Shown here piece by piece: positions 52,365-61,737 of a DNA stretch of 64,000 nucleotides (its first letter is position 1; the number at the start of each line of letters is the position of its first letter). Position numbers and translations under genes: made by a program. The stretch is from Lapidilactobacillus wuchangensis (lineage in GTDB: Bacteria > Bacillota > Bacilli > Lactobacillales > Lactobacillaceae), in assembly GCF_003946645.1 (NCBI RefSeq), contig NZ_RHOU01000001.1, forward strand, positions 186,001 to 250,000. Direction: 5' to 3'. Below the pieces are notes generated by a model that had not been told where the DNA came from, did no database searches, and saw only the letters and a list, made by a program, of their open reading frames with translations.

Positions 52365-54376
52365 CACACACCTTTATGTTGTTCAACTTGCTTTAATAAA
52401 TCTTGCGTACCCGTATCACCTTGCACGTCTTCAGCCGCCGTGGTATCCAAAATACTACCCTCTTCATCCAGTGTGAACTTCACATTGTCTTCGATCCAAC
52501 GACGCCGGGGCTCAACTTTATCGCCCATTAACGTGGTCACACGTTTCTCTGCTAAAGTGGCATCTTCGATTTTGACCCGGATCAATGTCCGTGCGACTGG
52601 ATCCATGGTGGTTTCCCACAGCTGGTCGGCATTCATTTCACCTAAACCTTTAAACCGTTGCAGGCTATAGCCATGGCCCAAATCTTTGGTCGCATTAGCT
52701 AACTGATTTTCGGTCCAAGCATAGCGAATAATACTCTTAGCGCCACGACCTTTTTGCACCTTATAAAGAGGTGGTAAGGCAATATAAACTTTGCCAGCTT
52801 CGATTAAAGGCCGCATGTAACGGTAGAAGAAAGTCAACAGCAGAATCTGAATATGAGCACCATCATCGTCGGCATCGGTCATAATAATGATTTTGTCATA
52901 ATTAGCATCAGCCAAGTTAAAGTCAGCACCAACGCCAGCACCAATCGTGTAAATCATCGTATTGATTTCTTCGTTTTTAATAATATCTTGTAGCTTGGCC
53001 TTCTGGGTATTTAAAACTTTCCCTCGTAATGGCAAAATCGCTTGGAAATGACGATCTCGACCTTGTTTGGCTGAGCCACCGGCAGAATCCCCTTCGACTA
53101 AGTAAAGCTCATTTTTCTTAGGGTTTCGTGATTGAGCTGGGGTGAGTTTCCCGGATAATAAGCCTTCATGACGTTTACGCTTCTTGCCATTGCGACTTTC
53201 ATCACGGGCTTTACGAGCAGCATCGCGGGCTTCGCGAGCTTTGATGGCCTTTTGAACCAGCATTTGGCCCACGTCACCATTTTCCAATAAATAATAAGAG
53301 AACTGCTCATAAATCAAGCTATCAACGGCTGTTCGTGCTTGGGGCGTGCCTAAGCGTCCTTTAGTCTGGCCTTCAAACTCCAGGATTTCTTCGGGGATCC
53401 GCACTGAAATAACCGCACTGATGCCTTCCCGAACGTCACTACCTTCAAGGTTCTTATCTTTATCCTTCAGCAAATTAGTCTTACGCGCGTAGTCGTTAAA
53501 GGCCCTCGTTAAACCAGACTTCATCCCGGTTTCATGGCTACCACCATCAGCAGTCCGGACATTATTGACAAAGGAAATAATGTTCTCAGAATAACCGTCG
53601 TTGTATTGGGCGGCAAAGTCGATTTCCATGCCGTCCTTTTCACCTTCGACGCTAATTACATCAGTCAAAGTATCTTTGTCTTCATTCAAATAGCGCACAA
53701 AGGATTGCAGACCATCATCAAACTTAAAAGTTTCCGACTGATCAGTTTGCTTATCAGCAATCGTAATCGCGACGCCCTTCAGCAAGAAAGCTGACTCACG
53801 GAGTCGTTCTACCAACGTATCATATTTGAATTTAGTGGTTGTAAAAATGGCTGGGTCAGGCATGAAACTAATTTTAGTCCCTGAGGCAAGCTTACTTTTA
53901 CCAATTTCTTTCAAAGTGCCTTCAGGATGACCACCGTTCACAAAGCGTTCTCGATATAGGCGGTGATCACGGACAACTTCCACTTCCAGCCATGAAGATA
54001 AGGCATTAACGACTGAGGCCCCAACCCCATGCAAGCCACCGGAAGTTTTATAGTTGTTCTCAGTAAACTTCCCACCAGCATGCAAAATCGTTAAAATAAC
54101 TTCAATCGTGGGCCGACCTGAGGCATGCATCCCCGTTGGCATCCCGCGGCCATGGTCAGTCACAGTTAAACTACCATCTTGATTGATTGTCACCGTAATT
54201 TCTTTCCCATAACCAGCCATGGCTTCATCAACGGCATTATCAATAATTTCATAAGCCAAGTGATGTAGACCGCGACCATCAGTCGAACCAATATACATCC
54301 CCGGCCGTTTACGAACAGCATCTAATCCCTCAAGAATCTGGATCGAACTGTCATCATATTTTTGTTTGGCTACCAT
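52364..54376 (-). CDS. parE: DNA topoisomerase IV subunit B
   Basis: It is the ATPase subunit of topoisomerase IV. The protein of about 670 residues has the GHKL ATP site (IIDNAVDEAMAGYG, DHGRGMPTGMH, GGLHGVGASVVNALS) and the TOPRIM domain with LVEGDSAGGSAKQGRDR and DADDDGAHI. A C-terminal domain with QRFKGLGEMN completes it. ATG at 54376 has GGAGG upstream; the frame to 54397 is not supported. It is divergent from plsY across about 280 bases, a conserved arrangement. Confidence 0.96.
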   Translation of the reverse strand: MVAKQKYDDSSIQILEGLDAVRKRPGMYIGSTDGRGLHHLAYEIIDNAVDEAMAGYGKEITVTINQDGSLTVTDHGRGMPTGMHASGRPTIEVILTILHAGGKFTENNYKTSGGLHGVGASVVNALSSWLEVEVVRDHRLYRERFVNGGHPEGTLKEIGKSKLASGTKISFMPDPAIFTTTKFKYDTLVERLRESAFLLKGVAITIADKQTDQSETFKFDDGLQSFVRYLNEDKDTLTDVISVEGEKDGMEIDFAAQYNDGYSENIISFVNNVRTADGGSHETGMKSGLTRAFNDYARKTNLLKDKDKNLEGSDVREGISAVISVRIPEEILEFEGQTKGRLGTPQARTAVDSLIYEQFSYYLLENGDVGQMLVQKAIKAREARDAARKARDESRNGKKRKRHEGLLSGKLTPAQSRNPKKNELYLVEGDSAGGSAKQGRDRHFQAILPLRGKVLNTQKAKLQDIIKNEEINTMIYTIGAGVGADFNLADANYDKIIIMTDADDDGAHIQILLLTFFYRYMRPLIEAGKVYIALPPLYKVQKGRGAKSIIRYAWTENQLANATKDLGHGYSLQRFKGLGEMNADQLWETTMDPVARTLIRVKIEDATLAEKRVTTLMGDKVEPRRRWIEDNVKFTLDEEGSILDTTAAEDVQGDTGTQDLLKQVEQHKGV

Positions 54377-54656
54377 TTGAACCTCCAACATTCTCAATCC
54401 CCGTCGTCGCTAAAAAATTAGCCGACAACGCGAAACAGTGCCGCTAATCATTGCCAGCACCGCTTTACAAACTTTTTTAAAAGCTTATTCCTTATTTTTA
54501 CAAACGTATGTTCTACCTATTAAGGTTACGCATCTGAATAATGATTGTCAACCGCCGCAGATTTTTGTAGAATAGGGCTTAGTGCCATTATTCTGATTGA
54601 TCAATTTAGGCTTAGCGCGTCTAAATTAATTCGCAATGCACGACGGAGGAATCATT

Positions 54657-55277
54657 TTGAAATTTGCAGTCTTAATTATTTTAGCATATCTTTTAGGCTC
54701 TTTCCCATCTGGTGTGGTAGTTGGCCAGATTTTTTTCAAGAAAGATATTCGCCAGTTCGGCAGTGGCAACATCGGCACGACCAATACTTTCCGAGTTTTA
54801 GGCCGAACTGCTGGGGTGAGCGTGCTGGCCTTAGATATTCTAAAAGGTACTGTTGCCGCTAGTTTACCAGTTTGGTTTCATTTAGGACTGCCACATTACT
54901 TTATTCTGCTCTTTGGTTTAGCCGCTATTCTTGGCCATTCCTTTTCGATCTTTATTAAGTTTTCTGGTGGTAAAGCAGTCGCCACTAGTGCTGGTGTATT
55001 ATTAGCTTATAATCCCCAATTTTTTGTAATTGCGGTCAGTACTTTTGTTCTGATCATGCTGATTTCTAGTATGGTCAGTATGGCCAGCATGTTGGGAATG
55101 ATTTTAATCACGATTTTCTCGTTTTATTATCATGATATTTTCCTGACTTTAACAGCGGTATTATTGACGATTTTTATTTTCTATCGTCATCGTGCCAATA
55201 TTAAACGGATTCGCCAAGGCACCGAGAACTTGGTACCATTTGGCTGGTATTATCACCAACAGAAAAAGAAAAAATAG
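54657..55277 (+). CDS. plsY: Glycerol-3-phosphate acyltransferase PlsY
   Basis: An integral membrane enzyme that moves an acyl group from acyl-phosphate to glycerol 3-phosphate, the first step of phospholipid synthesis. The protein of about 206 residues has SFPSGVVVGQ (motif I), FGSGNIGTTNTFR (motif II) and KFSGGKAVATSAG (motif III), with five to seven membrane segments and a Lys-rich tail. The start is TTG at 54657 with GGAGG upstream; the ATG at 54636 precedes that site. It receives acyl groups that may come via the FakB/DegV route. Confidence 0.94.
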   Translation: MKFAVLIILAYLLGSFPSGVVVGQIFFKKDIRQFGSGNIGTTNTFRVLGRTAGVSVLALDILKGTVAASLPVWFHLGLPHYFILLFGLAAILGHSFSIFIKFSGGKAVATSAGVLLAYNPQFFVIAVSTFVLIMLISSMVSMASMLGMILITIFSFYYHDIFLTLTAVLLTIFIFYRHRANIKRIRQGTENLVPFGWYYHQQKKKK

Positions 55278-55299
55278 CTTAAATATAAAAATGACCAAA

Positions 55300-55372
55300 C
55301 AAAAACAGGTCACTGCTCAGTACCAAGGTCTTAACAACCACCGACTGAAGCAGGTCCTGTTTTTTATTGTCT
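55300..55372 (+). terminator. Terminator of plsY
   Basis: AACAGGTCACTGCTCAGT and ACTGAAGCAGGTCCTGTT pair imperfectly around a loop of about 25 bases, ending in TTTTTT. The stem is less perfect than other terminators here. Confidence 0.65.
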
Positions 55373-55397
55373 TTAAAATTCCACAAGCGTCGCGCCC

Positions 55398-55450
55398 TAG
55401 TTGATGCCGACCGCGTTCCACGCCAAGCAGCCCGGAACAAAGTCAGACAC
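55398..55450 (+). repeat. Right-end A core fragment
   Basis: TGATGCCGACCGCGTTCCACGC then CAAGCAGCCCGGAACAAAGTCAGACACC matches the right end of A cores such as 46850-47010. The hairpins and left arm are missing. It lies between plsY and the epimerase gene. Confidence 0.7.
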
Positions 55451-55486
55451 CATTCTGCTTAATCATCTTTCCCATTAGTATCATTT

Positions 55487-56365
55487 TTACGAAAAGCTAA
55501 TTTGATATTTAGCCTTGAAGTTTTCCTGTGGTGCTAAGGTGTTCATGCCGAACTTGTCCGTCAGCTCACCATTACTATCTGTTAAATCAGCAATACCCCA
55601 CCATGGTTCAATGCAGACATAGTCGCCAGTTTGGGGATAAGCTGACCAAACACCGACAAACGGCGCATCTTTGGTTTTTAAATTAATACTGTGTTTTGAT
55701 TTATCGGAACGAATTTCAACTTCATTGGTGCCGTTTAATTGGAAAATCAGTGCATCATTTGCGAAAACTTCATGATTGATTTGCCAATCAACATCAGTTG
55801 GTGCCAAAGTCCGGTGCGCATAATCAACGCCAGTCGCGGTTAACGGGATCTGAATCCGGCTCTTACTTGGTTTGAAACGTAAGAAATAGTCGGCAAAGTC
55901 AACGCCACTTTCAACTGGCAAACGGAAACCAGGATGCCCGCCAACACCAAAAATCAATGGCTCAGTTTCACTCGGATTATTAACATAGTAAGTGACATTC
56001 AGTAACCGATTGATCAATGAATATTTCACCCGAAATTCAAAGGCAAAAGGATATTTCGCCCGAGTTTCGGCATTATCAGTTAACAAGAAAGTTAAACTAT
56101 GATCCGTTTCCCGTTCCAAAGTGAATTCTAAATCACGGGCGAAACCATGTTGGGTCATGTGGTAAGTTTTGCCTTGATAAGTATATTGATCGTCTTTCAA
56201 TTTACCAACGATCGGGAATAAATTAGGCGCATGACGGCCCCAGACTTGAGGATCTGCTTGCCATAAGTATTCAACACCTGAATGCTGATCGATCAGACTT
56301 TGCATTTCTGCGCCCTTAGTTGCGACAGTTAATTGATAAAATTCATTTTCAAGTTTAACGTTCAT
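55487..56365 (-). CDS. Aldose 1-epimerase family protein (LacX type)
   Basis: A 292-residue galactose mutarotase-like protein. It has the beta-sandwich pattern with HGFARD (catalytic-type His), GGHPGFRLPV and CIEPWWGIAD near the C terminus. It interconverts sugar anomers or binds phosphorylated hexoses; the LacX group has no firm substrate. The start is ATG at 56365 with GGAGG upstream. The long frame to 56509 runs through a hairpin and is not supported. It is just downstream of hslU but has a hairpin in between, so it is probably a separate unit. Confidence 0.85.
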   Translation of the reverse strand: MNVKLENEFYQLTVATKGAEMQSLIDQHSGVEYLWQADPQVWGRHAPNLFPIVGKLKDDQYTYQGKTYHMTQHGFARDLEFTLERETDHSLTFLLTDNAETRAKYPFAFEFRVKYSLINRLLNVTYYVNNPSETEPLIFGVGGHPGFRLPVESGVDFADYFLRFKPSKSRIQIPLTATGVDYAHRTLAPTDVDWQINHEVFANDALIFQLNGTNEVEIRSDKSKHSINLKTKDAPFVGVWSAYPQTGDYVCIEPWWGIADLTDSNGELTDKFGMNTLAPQENFKAKYQISFS

Positions 56366-56477
56366 TAAGTTTACCTCCGTATTTGTCAGCGTACGGCCTG
56401 AGGTGAATCCCCCTGTGACCGACTTATGCTGACAACGCTTTTCTTCATTACGATAACACGATAACAGAATATGTAAA

Positions 56478-56516
56478 ACATGACAAACAGTCCGTTCCTG
56501 ATTTGTCATGTTTTTT
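56478..56516. terminator. Bidirectional terminator between hslU and the epimerase gene
   Basis: AACATGACAAA and TTTGTCATGTT form an 11-bp stem around a 14-base loop. T-rich tails exist on both strands (TTTTTTAG on plus, TTTTAC on minus). It lies 30 bases past the hslU stop and should end the xerC-hslV-hslU transcript. Confidence 0.75.
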
Positions 56517-56544
56517 AGTTTGATTTAATTATTTCGCCATGCTT

Positions 56545-57951
56545 TTACAAAATATACTTGGTTAAATCTTGGTTGGAGGCAATGGCATCAATGCGGTCGG
56601 CCACATACTTCTCAGTGATCATGATCTCACCCATTTGCATGTCGGGGCCATCAAATAAGACTTCTTCCAAGACCTTTTCCAGAATGGTCGCTAAACGCCG
56701 AGCTCCGATATTATCAGTCCGCTTGTTAACATCATCAGCGACTTCAGCAATCTTCTCAATTGCTTCTTGGGTGAACGTCAACTTAACGCCATCAGCGCCG
56801 ACCAAAGCAATGTATTGTTTGATCAAAGCCGTATGTGGTTCAGTCAAGATTTGAATGAAGTCAGCCTTACTCAAGTCATCTAACTCAACGCGAATTGGGA
56901 AACGACCTTGTAGTTCGGGGATCAAATCGCTAGGTTTCGTTTGGGCAAAGGCACCAGAACCAATGAATAAAACATGGCTAGTATCTAAAGGACCATATTT
57001 GGTATTTACTTGAGAACCTTCAACGATTGGCAAAATATCCCGTTGTACCCCTTCACGAGAAACTTCGCCAGAGCCATTCTGTTTCTTCGATGACAATTTA
57101 TCAATTTCATCAATGAAAATAATGCCATCATCCTGAGCCCGTTTAATGGCCCGTTCTTGTAAGTTTTCCCGATCAATTAATTTTTCGGAATGTTGGCGAA
57201 TTAAGATTTCCCGCGCTTCCTTAACTGGTAAGGTCCGTTTCACCTTACGACTAGGTGTTAATTGGCCCAGCATTTCACTCATGTCAACGCCCATGCCACC
57301 CATGGCATCCATCATTGGATTAGCTTTCTTCGATTCGGCCACCTTAATGGTCACTTCGCGATTTTCTAATAAGCCACGGTTGAGTTTTTCCGCCAAATCC
57401 ATGCGTTGATTCTGAACGGTTTCTGATACTTGTTCGGTTTCTGGTTCTTCATCTTGATTGGGCTGTGCTTGCATTAACTGGTTCATCATTTGCATCCAAT
57501 TGCCATTATTAGCTGGCTTAGTTTGCTTCTTCTCACCAGGTGCCAACAACCGAATTAATTCTTTATTGGCTTCGCGTAAAGCTTGACCACGAACTTGATC
57601 ATAAGCAATGCGTTCTTCAATGGCCACCGCCGCATCAGCTAAATCACGAACCATGGCTTCAACGTCGCGGCCCACGTAACCAACTTCGGTGAACTTCGTG
57701 GCTTCGACTTTGACAAAAGGTGCGTCAACGATCATTGCGAGACGTCGGGCAATTTCGGTTTTACCGACCCCAGTAGGTCCGATCATCAGTAAATTCTTGG
57801 GGGTGATATCTTTTTGCAATTGTGCATTCAATTGATGGCGGCGATAGCGATTGTACAAGGCAATAGCGACAGCACGTTTGGCTGAATTCTGGCCAATCAC
57901 ATAATCATCTAAAGCAGCCACAATTTGGCGTGGGGTTTTCTCTAAAGTCAT
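56545..57951 (-). CDS. hslU: ATP-dependent protease ATPase subunit HslU (ClpY)
   Basis: The AAA+ unfoldase that feeds proteins to HslV. The 468-residue protein has Walker A GPTGVGKTE (about residues 54-62), Walker B GIIFIDEIDKL and an intermediate domain rich in Q, N and E (about 140-230). Sensor regions include ARRLATILEKVLEE. ATG at 57951 is 16 bases after the hslV stop. The xerC-hslV-hslU order is the standard one (codWXY in Bacillus). Confidence 0.96.
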   Translation of the reverse strand: MTLEKTPRQIVAALDDYVIGQNSAKRAVAIALYNRYRRHQLNAQLQKDITPKNLLMIGPTGVGKTEIARRLAMIVDAPFVKVEATKFTEVGYVGRDVEAMVRDLADAAVAIEERIAYDQVRGQALREANKELIRLLAPGEKKQTKPANNGNWMQMMNQLMQAQPNQDEEPETEQVSETVQNQRMDLAEKLNRGLLENREVTIKVAESKKANPMMDAMGGMGVDMSEMLGQLTPSRKVKRTLPVKEAREILIRQHSEKLIDRENLQERAIKRAQDDGIIFIDEIDKLSSKKQNGSGEVSREGVQRDILPIVEGSQVNTKYGPLDTSHVLFIGSGAFAQTKPSDLIPELQGRFPIRVELDDLSKADFIQILTEPHTALIKQYIALVGADGVKLTFTQEAIEKIAEVADDVNKRTDNIGARRLATILEKVLEEVLFDGPDMQMGEIMITEKYVADRIDAIASNQDLTKYIL

Positions 57952-57967
57952 CGTTTAATTAACTCCT

Positions 57968-58492
57968 TTAAAACTGGTCTGTAATAATTTCGTGGTTCGT
58001 AAAAATATCGATGCCAGCAGCAATGTCAATCGCCTCATGGGCAATATCAACGGCCTTCATGGCTGGAGCCTGGCGAGTCATGGCAATTGCCGCAGCTTGG
58101 GCAAAATTACCACCAGAACCAATCGCGATTACGTCTTCATCAGGGGCAATCACTTCGCCATTCCCAGAAATCAGTAAAAGTTGTTTGCGGTCAAAGGCAA
58201 TCAACATCGCCTCTAATTTCTGTAAAGTGGGATCTTTACGCCAGTCTTGCGCTAACTCAACCGCAGAACGCTGTAAATCACCTGCATAAGTCCGTAATTT
58301 TTTCTCAAACCAATCAGATAGTGTGAAGGCATCGGCAACACCACCGGCAAAACCGATGATCACTTGGTCGTCGAAAATCCGGCGCACTTTATGAGCGCTA
58401 GCTTTCATAATATACTTCTCGCCCATGGTGACTTGACCATCACCAGCAATGGCGATTTCGCCTTGGTGTTTAACTGCAACAATTGTTGTCAT
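57968..58492 (-). CDS. hslV: ATP-dependent protease peptidase subunit HslV (ClpQ)
   Basis: The proteolytic subunit of the HslUV complex. The 174-residue protein begins Met-Thr-Thr-Ile-Val-Ala-Val, so after Met removal Thr2 is the nucleophile, rather than the N-terminal Ser of B. subtilis CodW. The GSGGNFAQAAA loop and GDGQVTMG are typical. It starts 3 bases after the xerC stop (58496) and is 16 bases before hslU, all in one operon. Confidence 0.96.
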   Translation of the reverse strand: MTTIVAVKHQGEIAIAGDGQVTMGEKYIMKASAHKVRRIFDDQVIIGFAGGVADAFTLSDWFEKKLRTYAGDLQRSAVELAQDWRKDPTLQKLEAMLIAFDRKQLLLISGNGEVIAPDEDVIAIGSGGNFAQAAAIAMTRQAPAMKAVDIAHEAIDIAAGIDIFTNHEIITDQF

Positions 58493-58495
58493 GAG

Positions 58496-59455
58496 TTACT
58501 CCTTTTTATCTTGAGAATTTTTATTTTTATTGCTTGGTACTTCAGTTTCACTAGTTGCCCGGGGAAAATACTGGCGATAGTCCGCCTGTAAATGCTGCAT
58601 GGTGACATGAGTATAAATCTGCGTCGTCGAGAGACTCGCATGACCTAGCAACTCTTGAACAGTTCGCAAATCTGCACCATGGTTTAACAAATGCGTGGCA
58701 AAAGTATGCCGCAACATATGGGGATGAATATCACTATGCAGACTGGAACGTTTGATCACTTGCTTTAAAATGTAAGAAATCCCATGACTGGTTAGTTGCT
58801 GGCCATAATGATTAACAAACACAAAATCATGAGTTGCTTGTTGCTTAGCCATTAGTTGCGGCCGCGCTTTTTGCAAATAATCATTTAAAGCATTCAGCGC
58901 ATGGTGGCCAAATGGCACATAACGATCTTTATTACCTTTCCCGTGAACGAGAATGATCCGCGTTTGAAAGTCAATCTGATTCAGGGTCAACTCACTGACT
59001 TCACTAACCCGCATCCCGGTGGCATAAAACAACTCCAACAAGGCGCGATCCCGCAATTGCAGTGTTTTATCACCCTGAACTGCCTCAAACAAAGCCGCCA
59101 TTTCTTGTTCATAAAAGAACCGCGGTAAAACTTTAGGCGCGCCCTTTATTTCAACTTGCGTAAATGGATTACGCTCTACTAGTTTATGGTTTTCTAGATA
59201 ACGATAAAAGGACCTTAAGGCTGATATTTTCCGACTAATGGTGTCACGCGCAAGCTTACGTTGCGTCAAATCGTCCAGAAAGGTTTCGATTTCTAAGCGA
59301 CCAACTTTTTGATAAGAGGCTAAGCCACCATTGGCATTTAAAAAATTGGTAAAATCTTGAATATCATCTAAATAAGCGGTTTTCGTTAATTCGGAATACT
59401 GACGTTCAACCACCAAATACTCGCCAAACTGGCGGACCCATGCTTGTTCTGCCAT
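58496..59455 (-). CDS. xerC: Tyrosine recombinase XerC
   Basis: It resolves chromosome dimers at dif. The 319-residue protein has the N-terminal SAM-like domain (about 1-95) and the catalytic domain with the full pentad plus Tyr: Arg149 (ATGMRVSE), Lys173 (HGKGNKDR), His246, Arg249 (HMLRHTFATH), His272 (LGHASLS) and Tyr281. The C-terminal tail is Asn/Lys-rich. ATG at 59455 has GGTGGG in its leader. It heads the xerC-hslV-hslU operon. Repeat locus 6 lies upstream, splitting the usual trmFO-xerC link. Confidence 0.94.
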   Translation of the reverse strand: MAEQAWVRQFGEYLVVERQYSELTKTAYLDDIQDFTNFLNANGGLASYQKVGRLEIETFLDDLTQRKLARDTISRKISALRSFYRYLENHKLVERNPFTQVEIKGAPKVLPRFFYEQEMAALFEAVQGDKTLQLRDRALLELFYATGMRVSEVSELTLNQIDFQTRIILVHGKGNKDRYVPFGHHALNALNDYLQKARPQLMAKQQATHDFVFVNHYGQQLTSHGISYILKQVIKRSSLHSDIHPHMLRHTFATHLLNHGADLRTVQELLGHASLSTTQIYTHVTMQHLQADYRQYFPRATSETEVPSNKNKNSQDKKE

Positions 59456-59597
59456 ACAAAAACACCCACCTCAATGTCTCTACTTTAACATAGTTGAGGA
59501 AGGTGTTTCAAAAATAAATGATGTGCCGCCAACCGACAATTGGTTGCAGCAAATCGCAAATCAAGTTCTAAATCATTGAAATCTAGCGAAAGTGTTC

Positions 59598-60367
59598 AAA
59601 CAGAATCGAGTCTGACTCCATTGCGGGCTTGCTGGTTGTGGAACGCGGCCGGCATTGATTTGAGCTTATTGCTCCGCAACAATCTCAAATACAAGCCTTT
59701 GTCTAATTGCTAAAGCAATAAGACAAATTTGGCGGCTGACAACCACGCCCTCCATTCCGTCTGGAGCTGAGATGGCACATTTCACATTTGTTAGTATTTA
59801 AGTCAGGGTTAGCGGGATTCATTAACTCAATTCAGTTCGTAATAACAGTTAAACAGCAAAAAAATCGATGTGACAACTCTCTTCTCAACAGAGATTGTCA
59901 CATCGTTTTTGTAATACCACAATCTAGTCCAGCCAAATAGTGGTGATCAGTTTTGTTAGCTTAATCTGGTGGTGGAAGTAATTGGCGACAGCTCTCTCAT
60001 TCAAACTGTGACATAAGTCGTCTGATTATCAAACTCTTACAAGTACCGCCTTAAAACTTAGCAAAGATAAAGTGCACGGACTTAACTCCAGACGGAATGG
60101 AGGGATCTTGTCGTCAGCCGCCAAATTATTGTTAGTGCTCTAGCACTTACAATAAGACCTGTATCTGAGACAATTTGGTCTGTAATTGGCTCAGATCAGT
60201 GTCGGCCGCGTTCCACGACAAGCAGCCCGCAATGTAGTCAGAACTAGTTCCGTTTTAGACCTATGTTATAGTTTCAAGACTCGTATCTGAGATTGTCGCG
60301 TTAGCAATAGTCTCAAATCAATGCTAACCATGTTCCACGCCAAAAATTGCTGGACCCCTGCCGCTCT
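59598..60367. repeat. Composite repeat, locus 6, with nested second A core
   Basis: An A core on the minus strand (59609-59767) and a spacer hairpin ATCGATGTGACAA/TTGTCACATCGTTTTT (59860-59910) come first. A broken B core follows. Its left end remains at 59966-59989 (GGTGGTGG then ATTGGCGA) and its right half at about 60275-60363 (ATCTGAGATTG...CAATAGTCTCAAAT, GTTCCACGCC, GCTGGACCCCTGCC). Between them is a complete A core on the plus strand (60084-60242) with part of another spacer. So a second element or a recombination event has entered the B core. The locus separates trmFO from xerC. Confidence 0.83.
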
Positions 60368-60391
60368 GAACTAAGAAGCGACATAGTTCAA

Positions 60392-61708
60392 TTAATCGAA
60401 AGTTTTAACTTTGCTGACGAACTGATCAAAATCCTGTAAGGCTCGTTGGGCATAGGCTTCTTTACGAGCCTTTTTATCGCGGATATGTTCGCTGAGTTCA
60501 GGAAAAATGCCAAAGTTCGCATTCATCGGTTGGAAATGTTTGCGGTCAGCATGGGTAATGTAATGCGCCATTGAGCCCATTGAAGTGGTGGCTGGGGCTG
60601 TCATTAGCGGCTGATCATGGTATAAATGGGCGGCATTAATGCCGGCTAACAAACCACTTGCAGCACTTTCAACATAACCTTCAACGCCGGTCATTTGCCC
60701 AGCAAAAAAGAGATCAGACCGTTTACGCGAGCGATAAGTTGGTTCAAGCACTTCTGGGGAATTCATGAATGTATTACGATGCATCACCCCATAACGAACA
60801 ATTTCCGCATTCTCCAAACCAGGAATCATTCGGAAAACGCGGCGTTGTTCACCAAACTTCAAATGAGTTTGAAAACCAACCAGGTTATATAAACTGCCAG
60901 CCGCATTATCCTGGCGTAATTGAACCACGGCATAAGGACGCTTGCCAGTCCGCGGATTCTCTAAGCCCACCGGTTTCATCGGGCCAAAAATCATGGTTTT
61001 AATACCACGACGCGCCATCACTTCGATTGGCATACAGCCATCAAAAACCTGATCATCTTCAAAATCATGAACTTCCGCAGCTTCAGCCGTTGCTAAAGCC
61101 TCACGAAAAGCCAAGAAAGTCGCTTCATCCATCGGACAATTCAAATAAGCTGCTTCACCTTTATCATAACGTGACTTCAAATAGACTTGATCAAAGTCAA
61201 TCGATTCTTTGGTGATGATTGGTGCCGCCGCATCGAAGAAATGTAGCCCTTCTGCACCGTTCAGTTCCTGAATGGTGTCTGCTAAACCAGGTGCTGTTAA
61301 TGGACCAGTGGCAATAACTGTTGGTCCAGCTGGAAAATCAGTTAATTCTTCATTAATCACAGTGACCAGTGGATGTTCTCGCAATTGCGCCGTAACGTAA
61401 CCTGAGAATTTATCCCGATCAACCGCCAGCGCACCACCAGCTGGCACTGCACTACGATCTGCGGCAGTCATGATCAACGAATCCAAGCGCCGCATTTCCT
61501 CTTTCAATAAGCCAGCACCATTAGTCAATTGGTTGGCTCTTAACGAATTGGTACAAACTAATTCAGCAAATTCATTGGTGTGATGTGCTGGCGTACTTTG
61601 ACCGGGCCGCATTTCGTACAAATGTACCGGAATGCCACGCTTGGCAATTTGCCATGCCGCTTCACTGCCTGCAAGGCCGGCTCCCACAACATTAACAAAA
61701 GATTCCAC
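60392..61708 (-). CDS. trmFO: Methylene-THF-tRNA-(uracil-5-)-methyltransferase TrmFO
   Basis: A folate- and FAD-dependent enzyme that makes ribothymidine at position 54 of tRNA. The 438-residue protein starts with the FAD loop [16 protein letters not shown] (residues 7-22) and [21 protein letters not shown], including the conserved Cys. The C-terminal half contains [27 protein letters not shown] at 61708 follows GAGGAAAG. It lies 29 bases after the topA stop, in the conserved topA-trmFO pair. Confidence 0.95.
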   Translation of the reverse strand: MESFVNVVGAGLAGSEAAWQIAKRGIPVHLYEMRPGQSTPAHHTNEFAELVCTNSLRANQLTNGAGLLKEEMRRLDSLIMTAADRSAVPAGGALAVDRDKFSGYVTAQLREHPLVTVINEELTDFPAGPTVIATGPLTAPGLADTIQELNGAEGLHFFDAAAPIITKESIDFDQVYLKSRYDKGEAAYLNCPMDEATFLAFREALATAEAAEVHDFEDDQVFDGCMPIEVMARRGIKTMIFGPMKPVGLENPRTGKRPYAVVQLRQDNAAGSLYNLVGFQTHLKFGEQRRVFRMIPGLENAEIVRYGVMHRNTFMNSPEVLEPTYRSRKRSDLFFAGQMTGVEGYVESAASGLLAGINAAHLYHDQPLMTAPATTSMGSMAHYITHADRKHFQPMNANFGIFPELSEHIRDKKARKEAYAQRALQDFDQFVSKVKTFD

Positions 61709-61737
61709 GATCTTTCCTCATTTCTCAGCTAACTATT

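Noticed and set aside
55192-55404. 70-codon frame downstream of plsY
   Set aside because: It is out of frame with plsY, then runs through the terminator and an A fragment, with no ribosome site.
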